From: Sclerotinia nivalis
Taxonomy: Eukaryota > Ascomycota > Leotiomycetes > Helotiales > Sclerotiniaceae
Assembly (NCBI GenBank): GCA_029531795.1
Contig: JAPEIS010000003.1
Span: 3,162,001-3,226,000 of the forward strand
Direction: 5' to 3'
Length of the DNA: 64,000 nucleotides
The stretch's first letter is position 1. The number at the start of each line of letters is the position of its first letter. The notes under the pieces are model-generated. The model was given only the letters and a program-made list of their open reading frames with translations, was not told where the DNA came from and searched no databases. This document shows positions 13,370 to 25,404 of the stretch, piece by piece. A program made the translations under genes and the position numbers.

Positions 13370-14188
13370 ATGCCCTTCTTATCTTTCACCAAATTTCGCA
13401 TCCCGCAAGGTGATTCTCTGATGGCTAGGATCAACGAAAACTTTGGATTGTCACAAGCAGAACCACCTGGCGAGAATTGGATATGTGCATTAAAGCCACT
13501 CATCAAGGCTTCTGGTCACGAGCGGTCTCTGTGGGGACAAATTATAGAGAAGCCCGACACAGTCCTGCTTTATACTGGTAAGGTCTATTGAATGACTAGA
13601 TTCTTGATAAGCATCCATCGAATTAAGACTTACCATTGATTAGAATGGGAAAGTCAAGTAAGGTACGATAAATTTCGGCAGAGTGCGGGATATACAGACT
13701 TGTACTGGCCGGCCTTATCCGTCGTGGATTCACCTTCTGTCCAAACGGCCTTGTATTCCGATTACTGCGCTTTGCCCCCCATCAAATACCTGACTATCAT
13801 CACATGTTATTTCCCGTCTACCTTGTCAGAGGAAAATCGTAAAGGGATCAATAACCCTAAATTTCAAGGGCTTCACATGACAGGCGTTGGACGGATCGGC
13901 GGCAATGTCAACCCCAACAATCTTCATTATTATCTACCAAAGAAAATGTGGGCTACGGATTTGGAAAAAAAGGATGGCATGGAGATGAAAGCTTTAATAT
14001 GGCTTCATTTCTGGAAAAATGCTGAGAAAGAAGAAGAGTTTTTGAGAAGAACACGACCTGTTGGAATTTTTGGCAATGAGCAAGTCCCCGTCAAGGAGGA
14101 GTTCGAGCAGCGCCTAAGAGATCATGATTGTCGGGAATTGATTGTGGAACATTTTAATCTTATCAGGATCAATCTAGGAGAACTCTAA
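13370..14188 (+). CDS. Unrecognised 250-aa protein, possible dimeric alpha/beta-barrel
   Basis: Exon 1 (13370-13577) and exon 2 (13644-14188) join in frame across a 66-nt intron to 250 aa. I do not recognise the family with confidence. Segments such as LWGQIIEKPDTVLLYTEW followed by a Tyr/Phe-rich helix (RYDKFRQSAGY) have the rhythm of fungal ABM/stress-responsive dimeric alpha-beta-barrel proteins. There is no signal peptide or membrane segment, so it is probably cytosolic. The C-terminal third is charged and helical (EKEEEFLRR, FEQRLRDHDCRELIVEH). A decayed paralog lies directly upstream in the same orientation. The start at 13370 keeps the longest frame; an earlier exon cannot be excluded. 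Confidence 0.65.
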
Positions 14189-14396
14189 GTAGGCTCGGTA
14201 AAGGGAAAATAATTGGGCTTTTGCATCGATCCCAGACCTCACACTGCATCGATCGATGATGTGTCAAATTAATAGCTCGCATCATGGAAACACGAGATGA
14301 GCTCAATTATTCCTTTGAATATTCTACATATAACCATTGACTCGAACATAGGTTTTGCGACTAGTATGTATGCATCTAGGTTATCACCAGATCATG

Positions 14397-15912
14397 CTAG
14401 ATATTAATGCTGACCCGCAGTGCCATGCCTGCTGGAAAGGTATACCGGAAGTCCACAGCTTCTACGGCTTTTGGCTCAGGATCCTGCAAATAATACCAGT
14501 ATGAGACACAGAACCAAACGAAAGTTTCTGGGTTCATGCGAACAAGTTCAATATTGCTTTTCCCCTCGTCGTTTTCGCCCGAATCCTCATCGTTGCCGTT
14601 GGGATCTGTGAAAGACGTAGTCAATGGGATAGTATTCGGGTGCTCGATCGCAATCTTGACTTCATTAAGGTCATCTGAAAAGTTATTTTTGTTAGCATTT
14701 TATCTTTGATTAGTGCAAGGAACATGTTTGGAATGTGCATACAAGAGGCATCAGGCGTGTTAATTTTACCAAAGACCAAATGTATTGACTCATGTAAAAG
14801 TGTTGCGCTTCGAGGGATGAAGTTTGTCACCGAATCGCCGACTTTTGGCAGGATGAAACTCAGGGTGCTTTTGCCTTGTTCTGTAGTGAATGAAAACGGA
14901 CAAAGTGTCACGGTTGCCGGTATGGTCTCATCATCAGTACCGGCTAGATTTTTGTCCACGTCATCGGATGTGTCAAGCCCGCAAAAAGTTGATTTTAAGG
15001 GATCATCGCCATAGACTGGTTGAAAGGTGTACTCCTCAAGATCGCGTGACCTAGTTTCAGCATTCTACATTAGTTGATCAGATTCAATCAAGCATGAGAT
15101 GTGCCAGCGCAAAGCGCCGAGATTTGACATTAAATGCAGATCAAAAATGGACCTAAGAAATATAAATGCGCAACATCGGGGAATAGAGCTAGGACTTACC
15201 AGTAAGGAATGAGATCATTCGGTGACGATAGGTCGCCTTTGTCGAAGAGCATATCTTTATACACATCTTGAATAGCCACTCCTGTTAATATCACTGCCTG
15301 ACTGTCACCATCCTCCGACTTGAACTGCTCTACAATTTCCGATCCAGCCGCTTCGGACGCATCGACAACCCGGTAAGTGAAGTCTGTTCTTTTGACGGGC
15401 TGCTCCCAATCACTGTTGCAGAATAGCCACGGCGTCGAAGTTTTACCGTCTTAGATAAATTTGTGGCTTCCTGCCCAGAAGTCACTTGTTAGCTGCAGAT
15501 ATCCTAGATATATGAATTTGGTCAGCTAATTGGCTTCCAGATGGAGGGAAAATGCGCACGCACTTTTGACGCCTGCGCGCTCGTCGTCACTGGAAGAAGG
15601 GTTCAGTCCAAAATAACCGTCCAACGTGGCTAATGCAACCGCGTCATTAATTTCAACGTCAAAAGCATCATCAAAAGCTTGAATTCCTGCTTGAAGTAAT
15701 TTTTGGATTTCAGAGAACCAGGTCGAAAGTTCGCCAGAATAATTGTCACAGCCACCTTTGTCGGTCCCTTTCTTCACTGTAAACACATCATTAACAGACG
15801 CAGAGCAGGATAAAACGAAGAGACATGTCGTTGTCCATTTTAGCAGGTGTGCTGCGGAAGCCCAATCGAAAATCTTGGAAAATAACATAATAAGTCGGCG
15901 GGGAAGAGACAA
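14397..15912 (-). pseudogene. Secreted zincin-type metalloprotease-like protein with an in-frame TAA
   Basis: Four exons (15912-15564, 15503-15200, 15050-14743, 14674-14397) join to 413 codons. A hydrophobic leader (WTTTCLFVLSCSAS) after Met15912 or Met15888 suggests secretion. HESIH (about residues 304-308) is an HExxH zinc motif inside LLHESIHLVFG, as in M35-like fungal metalloproteases, and acidic/aromatic blocks on either side resemble that fold. A TAA at 15453-15451 (codon 134) interrupts otherwise family-like sequence between WAGSHKFI and DGKTSTPWLFC. A single base change in a tyrosine codon would explain it. The gene is therefore inactive as written, unless the stop is a sequencing error or an acceptor just after it (TCTAAG) is used, which would remove conserved-looking sequence. 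Exon 3 is placed at an AG that restores frame; a stronger-looking AG at 15065-15066 would create a stop. Confidence 0.68.
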
Positions 15913-17288
15913 TCCGAGGCTGTACCACTCGAAATTGAAAGAAAGATATCAGAAGAGTTATTGTAGGAAAGTAGAACAATGTCACAGTCAACTTATGTTG
16001 AAATCAGAATCCAATTCTATCCCATGTCGAATGCAAAATTATACGCGTCGCACCTCACATACCATGACTCCAGAATACCCGGGAAAGGGTTATCATACCG
16101 AGCACTCCTCGATATTAGGTACTGTGAAACAACTACGAGCTAATGAAAACGGAGACCAGGAAGAATTGAGGTCACTTACATGGGATTAAGGTGTAATTCT
16201 GTCCCCACGTTACACTCGGTATGATAGATTAACCCTCGAGCCCTGCTAAGAAATCCGGTATCATGTGAACATATGACTTTTGACAGACAGGTATTAATAT
16301 CTCTCTAGGGGAAGGACTAGCATTCCTTGCAGATTCTGAGGGATACCGAACCTTCTTTCTCTCGCGCATCGACAATTTAGACACGAGATGAGGCACCCAA
16401 AAACATGAGCGGCTATTGTATTTATTTCCTATATTACCCCCATTTAAGATTGAGACTTGGTCAGTAGGTTCTTCGCCAGTTTAGATTTCCAGTCCACTGG
16501 TTCAATTTTTTGTTCGACCTTGACAGTCGCTTGTCCAATGTCAATATATCACTCAGAGTGGGGCTGTGTAGGGTCGCAATTTACCGGCAGTCTGGTTCTA
16601 CCTCGCAAGCTCGAGCTGGGCCGAGGTGAGATAACAAAAATGCCTGTCACAACAAGCATAAATTTAAGCTAACACCAATCATTGTGTGACTTTTGAGAAC
16701 AAATTTTGGGCTTTTTGAGGTAACCAACATGTTTCGGATCATAGACCAGGAGCGGGATGTGATACCCATGTCCTGGGGTCCTTCACCATCGGCCACAATC
16801 ATTATTGATAACGAATTAACATGGTGAGTGAACTTGTCTTACAACGGTTAATCTTCAGTGCTGTTGTTTTCTTGCTCACATGGTTCCCAAAATAGGAAAT
16901 ATGTAATAATCCGCTGTGGAACTTTGATTTTCACTCATGGATGTCAGTGGACTGCAAGTGGAGAGCATATTGATTAAGATTCCCTAACCTTCGGGTAAGG
17001 TACCGAAATGAGCATGATCTCATCACGTATCACATATCACAAGGCCAAAGTGAGGATCAAGATCATTGACTTTTTGACAATCGTGGAGATGAGCTGCATT
17101 TGATCCTCGAGGGTAAAATTTTGTACAGCGTTTGGTTCGAAGTCGGCCCGTCTTGTTGTGCAAATGCAGGTATGAAAGGTTCCATTGTAATCGAAATTGA
17201 TAATATAAAACCTCAATTAATTGCTTATATATGTTCCTATATGAGCTTCCACTGCCGTTATATTGCTTCTTCTCATACTCGTGGCAAA
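15913..17288. other. Intergenic between divergent genes
   Basis: Divergent promoters of the protease-like gene and the GH71 gene. Open frames here (for example 16457-16672) look like chance. Confidence 0.45.
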
Positions 17289-20200
17289 ATGCATTTCTCC
17301 GCATGGAAGGCACAGGCTCGTTACCTAAGAGTAGAGGTTTTATTATTTTTTCACTTGACGATCCTCACATCCTCTCTCAGGACTACAGATCCGTATCCTG
17401 CAAGGCAACTCTCGTCCACTGCCACGAAAGGCACTATTGCCAGTGGCAGTGTTTACAATATAGCTTCAATTATTAATACCGGGAACCCAACTTACAGCTC
17501 TTCAGAGGCTAGGAAAACGGATCACTCTATGAATGCAGCTTCAAGACAGATACTTTTGCCAACGGGGATCCTGAAAAACCCCGTTCCCTCCTCATCAGGA
17601 ATATCAACTTTATCAACAACAACTCGAACGAGAAACAGTAATCATTTTATACATCCCAATACTTCCGATTCATCGCAAGCATCCCAAGTTTCAGGGATCC
17701 GGCTACAAAGTTCTGCAAATTCAAACTCCACATTGACGACAACACAATCTTCTCAGAATTTCTCAACGCACTCAAATTTGAGTGCAGATTTCGGGCCCTC
17801 ACTCGCATCAGTACCAAGTACGAAAGCAGTATTTGCTCATTTTATGGTATGCTTATACTCAGTTGAACTTTTCATAAATCATATCTCTAATATGGAATAG
17901 GTTGGAAATGTTTATTCTTGGGACCAAAGCAATTGGGAAAGCGATATAGCTTTGGCCCAAGATGCCCATATTGATGCTTTCGCACTCAATATTGCTTACG
18001 GAGACGCGACTGTATCTACATCTCTGGAATATGCTTTTGCTGCAGCGAATAATCTGGGATTCAAACTGTTTTTTTCATTTGATTACGCCGGTAACGGAGC
18101 ATGGCCTTCACAGGATGTTACAGCCCTTTTGATCGACTATGCTTCGGACTCAGCGTACTACCTGTATGATGGTAAACCTTTTGTTTCGACCTTTGAAGGA
18201 CCAAGTAGTGGTTCTGATTGGTTAGCCATTAAAGAAGACACAGGCTGTTTCTTCATTCCAGATTGGTCCTCCCTCGGAGCCCAGGCTGCAACAGAGAACG
18301 CTGGTGGCGTAGCTGATGGGCTCCTGAGCTGGGCAGCATGGCCATGGGGAAATAGCAACATGAACACCTATGTGGACGCCTCATACTTGCAGTTCCTGAA
18401 TAGCTCCGGTACTCCAAAGCCGTATATAATGCCCGTCTCACCATGATTTTATACCAATCTGCCTGGTTACGACAAGAATTGGGTATGGCGAGGGGATGAT
18501 TTGTGGTATGATCGCTGGGAAGAGGTTATGTTTGTTCAACCTGACTTTGTGGAGATCTTGACATGGAATGACTTCGGAGAGTCGCATTACATCGGCCCAC
18601 TTCACGAAGAGCAATTTGATCTCTTTGAGATGGGTCCCTACAACTTTGTAACCAATATGCCGCACGATGGATGGCGGTTATTCCTTCCTTACGTGATTGA
18701 CACATACAAAAAAGGGATCGCTTCTATCACGGAGGAGGGGCTTGTCATTTGGTATCGTATCAATCCAATATCGTCGGGATGTTCGACAAATGGGACCACT
18801 GGTAATACGGCCAGTCAACTTCAATTGGAGTTCAGTCCGGAAGAAGTAGTCCAAGACAAAATTTTCTTTTCCGCTCTTCTCACTTCGATGTCTGATATTG
18901 CAGTCACGATCGGAGGTGTATCACTGCCAGCGAGCTGGGTCAAGATTCCAAACGGTAATATTGGTAAGTGAGGCATTCGATTCTTTTGGACACGAAACCC
19001 ACCCTTTACGCTTTGATACATTGTTTGATATTTCATTAATCAGATTTAGGAATTTTCCACGGGAGCGTCTCTTACAATGGAGAAATTGGTGCGGTAGTGG
19101 TGACTGTGTCAAGATCCGGTAACCTCATTGCTTCTGTCAACGGTGTGTCAATTACCACGAGCTGCACAGATGGATTCATGAACTTAAACGCTTGGGTAGG
19201 AAGTGCTGTTGGTAAGCTACCAATTCTTCTGTTTTTATTCTCAATTTTGAATCTCCTACGGAGGTGGTCATGTTCCAATGATCGGCTTGACTCATGCTAT
19301 GATGAAGGTATAGAATGCTTACTTTTCTGGGTTTACAGGCGAGACTATTCCGGCTGCATCACCCAATCTCAAAATTTCCGATCAAGTATGTATAGCGGGG
19401 AATGGTACTGGCAATTTCAATGGTCTTTGTGAGTTCTCCTGTGCCCTTGGGTATTGTCCTATTGGATCTTGCTATTGCACGGCAATGGGACCTCAAGTAA
19501 AATTACCTACGGCCCTAGGTGTCAAAGGATACCCCATAGCAAGTGGTAACGATGATTACGATGGTCTTTGTGCTTTTGCCTGCAATTACGATTATTGCCC
19601 TCCCACGGCTTGTGGTACTATATCAGTGCCACTAGCTACTCCTACGGTATCACCTTTTACGCCTAGCACTTGTGTCAATGGTACTGGACCTGTAGATATT
19701 TCAGGACTCTGTCAATACAGCTGCAACTACGGATTTTGTCCAAAAGAAGCGTGTACTTGTACACAGACTGGTGCACTGATTCCTGCACCAGCAGCGACTC
19801 ATAGTGTTAGTGGGTATGGGGCTCGCGGGGAATATGAGTCAGATTCATACAATGGCCTCTGTAATTTTGCTTGTAGCCGGGGGTACTGCCCCGACCCATG
19901 CAATGATCCTTTGCCTGCATATCTCTCCTCATCAGGCACTATTTTTGTTCCACCCGAGATTTGGACGACCTCAGACCCTGTTGTTGGATGTGAAAATTTA
20001 CCTTGCACTTTGGTATTCCCTCCACTAACGTTAAGCACCATGACAACCATATCTATTCCACCATGGACAACTTCATTGGTAGAAAGTTATGTTACAACAA
20101 GAGCAGCTACATTCTGGGGAGGGACGACGGTGAGCCTTGGGGGATATCTCTTGGTGACCCAAACAACAGTCATTACAATGCAAGCTAGTAAGTGGCTATC

Positions 20201-21422
20201 CTACTACGTGCAAAAATTTCCTTAACAAATAGTCTCAGTCACAACAAATCAAATCCCAGTATGGGAGCAATTAATCCCAACTGGGGAGGTCGGACCTTTG
20301 ATACTCAATATGACAAGCAGTATTGACTTGCCTACAACGGTCTTGACAATAATTCCGACTCCTCCATCAGGTACAACCCAGCCGCTAATCACAACAACTA
20401 TAACGCCACCACCATATCCATGGTCCCAAACGACTCGCGATTCTACCCTAAACACAAAGTCCACAACCTGGACTCGCGGTCCTCCTAAGTCAACTTGCAC
20501 ATCCGCGTGTGGGAGCCCGTGTTACTTTTTCTGTCATGGCCCTTGCCTTTCATGCCACCCTTTCGGAAAAAACGCTCAAACCAATTATGGAGGTCCTCCA
20601 GGTTCAGGCGGTGGCGGTGGTGGCAGCAGCGGTAGTGGTGACAATAGTAGTGAGGATGAATCAAGCTCTAGCGAATGTTCCACCATAACAGCGACTACCT
20701 GTTCCACAGCGTGTGTTTCTAATGATTGCAGCACCGTCTGTTACACTGGTGTAGGATGCTCAGAGACTGGTACAGAATGGTTTACCGTTGGTACTCCTGT
20801 CCCAGGATATATTGGTGACATGGAGATATGGCCCACAACGACTACAGCAGTTGCTGATCCATCTATTGCCGCCGCATTGGAGGCAATGGTGACCTCTGAC
20901 TATCCGGCATATGCAAGTAGAATTATTTCTGTGGTTCTAAGTACGACAACGCTCTCAGAATTACCCACTTCTACAGTCTTTATCACCACTGTAGTTACCG
21001 CCTCAAGCCCCAAGCCAACACCTAAACCGACGACAACTCAAGGCAGCGGATTCGTTGTGGCGGGGTACACTGTGTGTCAACTTGATGTTTGTGAATATCA
21101 ATGGGAAATTTTTGGAGTCGACTCCGCTACACCCACATTTCCTGGCTGCTCAACTGATGGGGCTTTTTATAGCAGTGTGGTTACAACTCCACCTCAACAA
21201 ACTGGTCCTATTCCTAGGCTGGGGCCCTTTTCCATCAATGGTTTTAGCGAGTGCTATTATGATGAAGGTATTGAATGTGCCGATAACGAACTATTTAGTT
21301 TTGCTTGTAGTGGATGTGATAAAGTAGGAGTGGGTGTTGATGTTTGTGAGCTCCAAGATCCAGTGAATTGCGAAACTGATGGGAGGAAAAGTTATCAAGC
21401 AGAAGTGTATTGCTTTTGGTAG
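17289..21422 (+). pseudogene. GH71 alpha-1,3-glucanase (mutanase) with CBM24-like repeats, interrupted by TGA
   Basis: Exons 17289-17846, 17901-18963, 19044-19211, 19339-20187 and 20233-21422 join in frame to 1276 codons. Order: signal-like leader (LLFFHLTILTSSL); Ser/Thr-rich stalk to about residue 180; GH71 catalytic domain from VFAHFMVGNVYSWDQSNW; at least three to four Cys-rich CBM24-like modules in exon 4 (pattern GLCxFxCxxxYCP), starting about residue 610; Thr/Pro-rich linkers; a Gly/Ser tract near residue 1000; and a Cys-rich C-terminus. GH71 enzymes cut alpha-1,3-glucan of fungal cell walls. At 18444-18446 the codon after MPVSP is TGA, where GH71 proteins have Trp (PVSPWFYTNLPGY), and the frame runs on open for 900 more codons. 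That is a single TGG-to-TGA change: a fresh pseudogene, an assembly error, or stop readthrough. Nothing else is broken. Confidence 0.85.
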
Positions 21423-21700
21423 TATTTTGCAATTTAGGATGTGTAGTCTAATGATATATAGAATAAGAAATCAAAAGTAAAATTTAACAGACTGCCTGCA
21501 ACTCTACAACTTTCTTTTTACTAGAGATGATAATGATATTGCCAGCTACAATTTTTAAGGCAGCATGAATCTTGAGACTGGCCAAGGGACAGGTAGTCGC
21601 ACAAATCTCAAAATAAATCAGAATGGAATTGTTTTTGTAGACGATGATGTCAAATCAATTTGTACCGATCTAGCGGAACCCTCTTTTGATCATAACAAAG

Positions 21701-24049
21701 TTATCCCGCACCGCCTCCATACCACGTTGTCGGGACAGTTCCATTATCAGAAGGCAGGTTTAAGTCCGGAAATGAATAATTGGGGTTCCATAAATCCTCT
21801 TCCATGCTTAGCCCGATATCAAAATCAATCATTTGATTCATCTCTTCCCAAAATGAAGTATCCATTTCGAAGTTATTAAAGTCCACAAGGTCCGCAGTAG
21901 AGCGATTTAGATCTATTGGCTGCGATTGCTGGGCTTCGAGACCATTTGGATTCTGTGATGGAACAACCATATTATCCCCTCTGTTGACAGTCTTTAGACT
22001 TACCTCCGGCTGATCCAGTACTCGTGACTTGTTGGTCATCCCGCCACCGTTCTTATCACGCTCCAAGATCCTCTCATGGCAGATAGTAAGTATTTGTACA
22101 CCCGATTTGGCAATAGGACTTCTTTCTTCCATCAACTTCAACCTTCCAATAGTTTTGTCCATCGCAGCTTGTATTATTTCCCTCAAGCTATTCTCCATAT
22201 GTGGTGATTCCAATAGCATCCCTGATAAAACTATTCCACAATCAATAGAATTGAATGAAAGTGAATAGATTCGGTAATGATGTGGTTTCATTAATTGCAT
22301 GAATAAATCCTGAGCATCAAGACAGTCTAGAGCAGCTTTTATGGATGCAATTCGACTTGCAGGATGGATTGGTGCGTGAGGTCTGTGAAGAGCCATAATA
22401 AATGAATATGCAAAAATGGCCAGTATCAGTCGTTGACGAGGAATCCTTGGCTCTTTTTCATCCCATGATTTATCTGGATTTTCAGGTCGTAAAATAGGTG
22501 GTAGAGCGTCAATGATGGATATGACATCGTTATGAAGTTTTGTGACGAATGAATAGTCTTTTATATGAGGCCTATGAGCACCAGCTGCTAACAACTCGTG
22601 AACTTTTTGGGCAAGAGAATAGTGAAATATCTCAGCTGAGTAGGTAGACGGTGGGGTGTCAGGATCTTGTAAATTTGCGGCTGCAGGTATAGTTTTTGAC
22701 GGATCATCAGGGAATGTGCAATCGATTGGTGTTTTAATTGTACAATCACTTGCATTGATTGAACGAGGTCTTCCGAGCATTACAGACATATGACTGAAGG
22801 TGGTTAGAGACGGCCAAAATAAGGATGTACAAAACTGACCTATCCCAAGTGAATAGCGTTACCCAAAGTCTCCTTTTATATTCATCATACCAAAGTTTTT
22901 CTAATCCAGCCCCGACACCTTCTCCGGCAACCTTTGGAATTACAGCTTGTAAATGAAGTCCCAAATCCTGACCCTGTCTGAGATCTGGTTAGCATCATGG
23001 ATAAATGGGGCAACTGACCACAAACCTAATTGCACTACCCAATAAATGCCATGCTTCTGTACCTCTACTGTAGTTCTTTAACCAGCCAGATCTTAACAAG
23101 TCATGTTCAACGGCTGTCATAGTTGAAGAATGTCTTCCTAACAAGGACATTATTTCCATACCAATTTTACTATATTCATGAGAAAGTCGATCACAATCCA
23201 ATAAAGTTTTTAACTGAAGTAATTTGGATGTTCCTGTATTCGGTGGTAAAAATTGTAAGGAAACGGCAAGAGTTTGGAATAACAATGCAGGAAAATATTG
23301 GAGATCTCTGGAAATAGTTCCCAGGTCTGATTGTTCCGATAAAGTATTTTGAATATCTTGCCATTGTTTGAGGAAATTTCGAAAATAATGTTCTTCTAAT
23401 ATTTTAAAATACCAATGTATTTCTAAGAAGAAAGAATCGATAAGTTCGGAGACGATAAATTGCGATGGTAGTTGAATAACTAAACTTAAAAATTTATGTC
23501 GTAAAATAGGATGAGATAATGAAGTTGATGAAGATGTTCCAATGAATGTAGATAATTCATCATTAATATGAAATGACTACTTTTGTTAGATTTGAATAAT
23601 AAGTAGGATGAGAAAACGGTGTACCTTTTTTAATCCAGTGAAGGAATTGCTATAAGAAGCATATCCTACTTGATCGAAAAGATCGGATGGCGTTGAACCT
23701 GACTTTAATATGATTTCCTCATCTCTTGTACGTTTGTTCGACTGCGCTCCATCAGGTGGAAGATCTTTCGAGTCATCGAGCCTGTTCTTCTGATAAGAAT
23801 AACTTCAGATCTATATAACAGAGTGCCACATACGATGATGAACTAGAATAGGAGCACTTCTCCGGTACATTTCTAGCAATACAAACATCACATGGTTGAC
23901 CGCGATTACACTATTTTAAAAGTCAGAAATATTCTTACTGATGGTGATGATGGTGCTGATGGCGCTGTATTCATTACCTTTTGTTTCCTTCTATAACATT
24001 CCCAACAAGTCTTGATTATCCGTCTTCGTTTCTGTGGTTTAGTTTCCAT
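21701..24049 (-). CDS. Zn2Cys6 (fungal_trans type) transcription factor
   Basis: Start at 24049. Exon 1 (24049-23978) and exon 2 (23910-23834) form the zinc cluster with Cys15, 18, 25, 31, 34 and 43 (C-x2-C-x6-C-x5-C-x2-C-x8-C) after a basic KPQKRRR stretch. Further exons are about 23802-23625, 23576-23026, 22977-22840 and 22793-21701, giving 702 aa. The middle region (LGRHSSTM, SRGTEAWHLLGSAIR, EYKRRLWVTLFTWD, SVMLGRPRSI) is the fungal regulatory domain. The C-terminus is acidic (FWEEMNQMIDFDIGLSMEEDLW), suiting an activation domain. One splice site is awkward: keeping frame between exons 2 and 3 needs a 31-nt intron, shorter than usual, while the better acceptor at 23790-23791 shifts frame. 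It lies between GH71 and GH1 genes, so local control of wall or sugar enzymes is possible but unproven. Confidence 0.85.
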
Positions 24050-24075
24050 GATTGATTGTTGAATGAATAATGTAA

Positions 24076-24105
24076 GATATCAGGTAAGATATCAGGTAAG
24101 ATTTC
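24076..24105. repeat. 12-bp tandem repeat
   Basis: The unit TAAGATATCAGG occurs twice, followed by a partial third copy (TAAGAT). It sits just upstream of the zinc-cluster gene start at 24049, on that gene's promoter side. The GATA cores inside could be chance. Confidence 0.7.
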
Positions 24106-24505
24106 ATTGATGAAAGGAGGTTGAGGCGAAAATAGTAAGTGGGGTGATTTAACTTTGATCACGTGATACTCGGAATTAACCATAAGTCCTCATTGCTAAA
24201 CGTTACCCACAATCATTATCATTAATCATTACACGATGTACCGGAAGGTTTTTTCTGAAGTTGAAATACCTGTACTTATCAATCAAAAGTCTCTTTTCGA
24301 GAAATGCTCGCATATTTGAATAGACTACACGTGTGTTCTGTTTGTTCAAAGCTGCACTTCGAAACCCGCATCGCATAATGCCAACAACTCGACAGCGAAC
24401 ACCTTTCATTCTACGTCTATCTTACTCAACGAACTTCAAACGAAGGATGGCCCACATATAAATTGATATCTTCCTTCCATCCGCGGGCATAGTGTACAAC
24501 TCCCA

Positions 24506-24537
24506 GCTGTCTGCGAGCTGTCTGCGAGCTGTCTACG
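24506..24537. repeat. 11-bp tandem repeat
   Basis: The unit GCTGTCTGCGA is repeated two and a half to three times, the last copy differing at one base (CTAC). It has no obvious function. Confidence 0.65.
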
Positions 24538-25404
24538 ATACTTCCAATGCTCCTGCGATTTTTCCGAGTAGTTTCATGTTGCACAGATACACCGAATTTA
24601 CTAGGTAGGATGTGTGTGGGTTTGGCGATATCCACAAATTGTGCGACTTTACAATGGGCATGTAAATCCTTATTCGAGTCGAAGCAACCATTCAGGATCT
24701 TTACGGAAGAAAAATTTATTGAACCTCTTGAAAGTTACACAAGTGGTATGATCGTGGCTTTTGGCGATTCGAAAGGGGTCGGGAGAGAAGGGAACATGGA
24801 CTTTGCTCTCCTTGATGCCAAACTCGGATGGTATAATCATGTTCGTTCCACTGCGCTGGGGGCTCTGCTCTTCCTGTTCATCCGCCTGTTGAAAGCAATA
24901 CATTAGAATGATCGGGCACATTAAAAGTTTTGAATACCTCGCCAGCAAACACACACGTCATATCTTCAGTCACTTCATTACACTCCCACCCACTCTTGGC
25001 ACAACATCTTAACCCATGGTGTTGATCATCTCGCTCACAATTTATCCGGACCCCATACCGGTATTCATCCTTCCCCGCGACTTTACTGGGCGCTCCGCTT
25101 GCATCCTAAATTCGTTTGGATGAACACCTGCATATGTCATTTACCCTTTTTTTTATATAGTTTTTTGCATACTCGGGTAACTTGCGGTAAGTCTCTTGGA
25201 GAGTGTAATGTCTACCGGTTACTTCGGAAGTACCAGCTCAAGTGATCTGAATTCCATATCCTTGATTGACAGCTCAAGATGCTGGATATATGCAAGTAAA
25301 CCCCGCAGGTAAGATAAGGGAGAATTTTATTTTCACATAAATTGAGCAAACTGCTGTTTATGAATAAAGTATGATTTGAAGATTCTTTCTTGTCAGAGGT
25401 AGTC

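Larger units (their letters stand above)
24050..25404. other. Intergenic, two short tandem repeats
   Basis: Promoter region between the divergent Zn2Cys6 gene and the GH1 gene. It holds two minor tandem repeats, at about 24076-24105 and 24506-24537. The open frames at 24547-24906 (plus) and 24670-24954 (minus) overlap on opposite strands and neither looks like a protein. Confidence 0.45.

Noticed and set aside
24547..24954. 119-aa plus-strand and 94-aa minus-strand frames
   Set aside because: Antisense to each other, no recognisable motif, and in a promoter gap.
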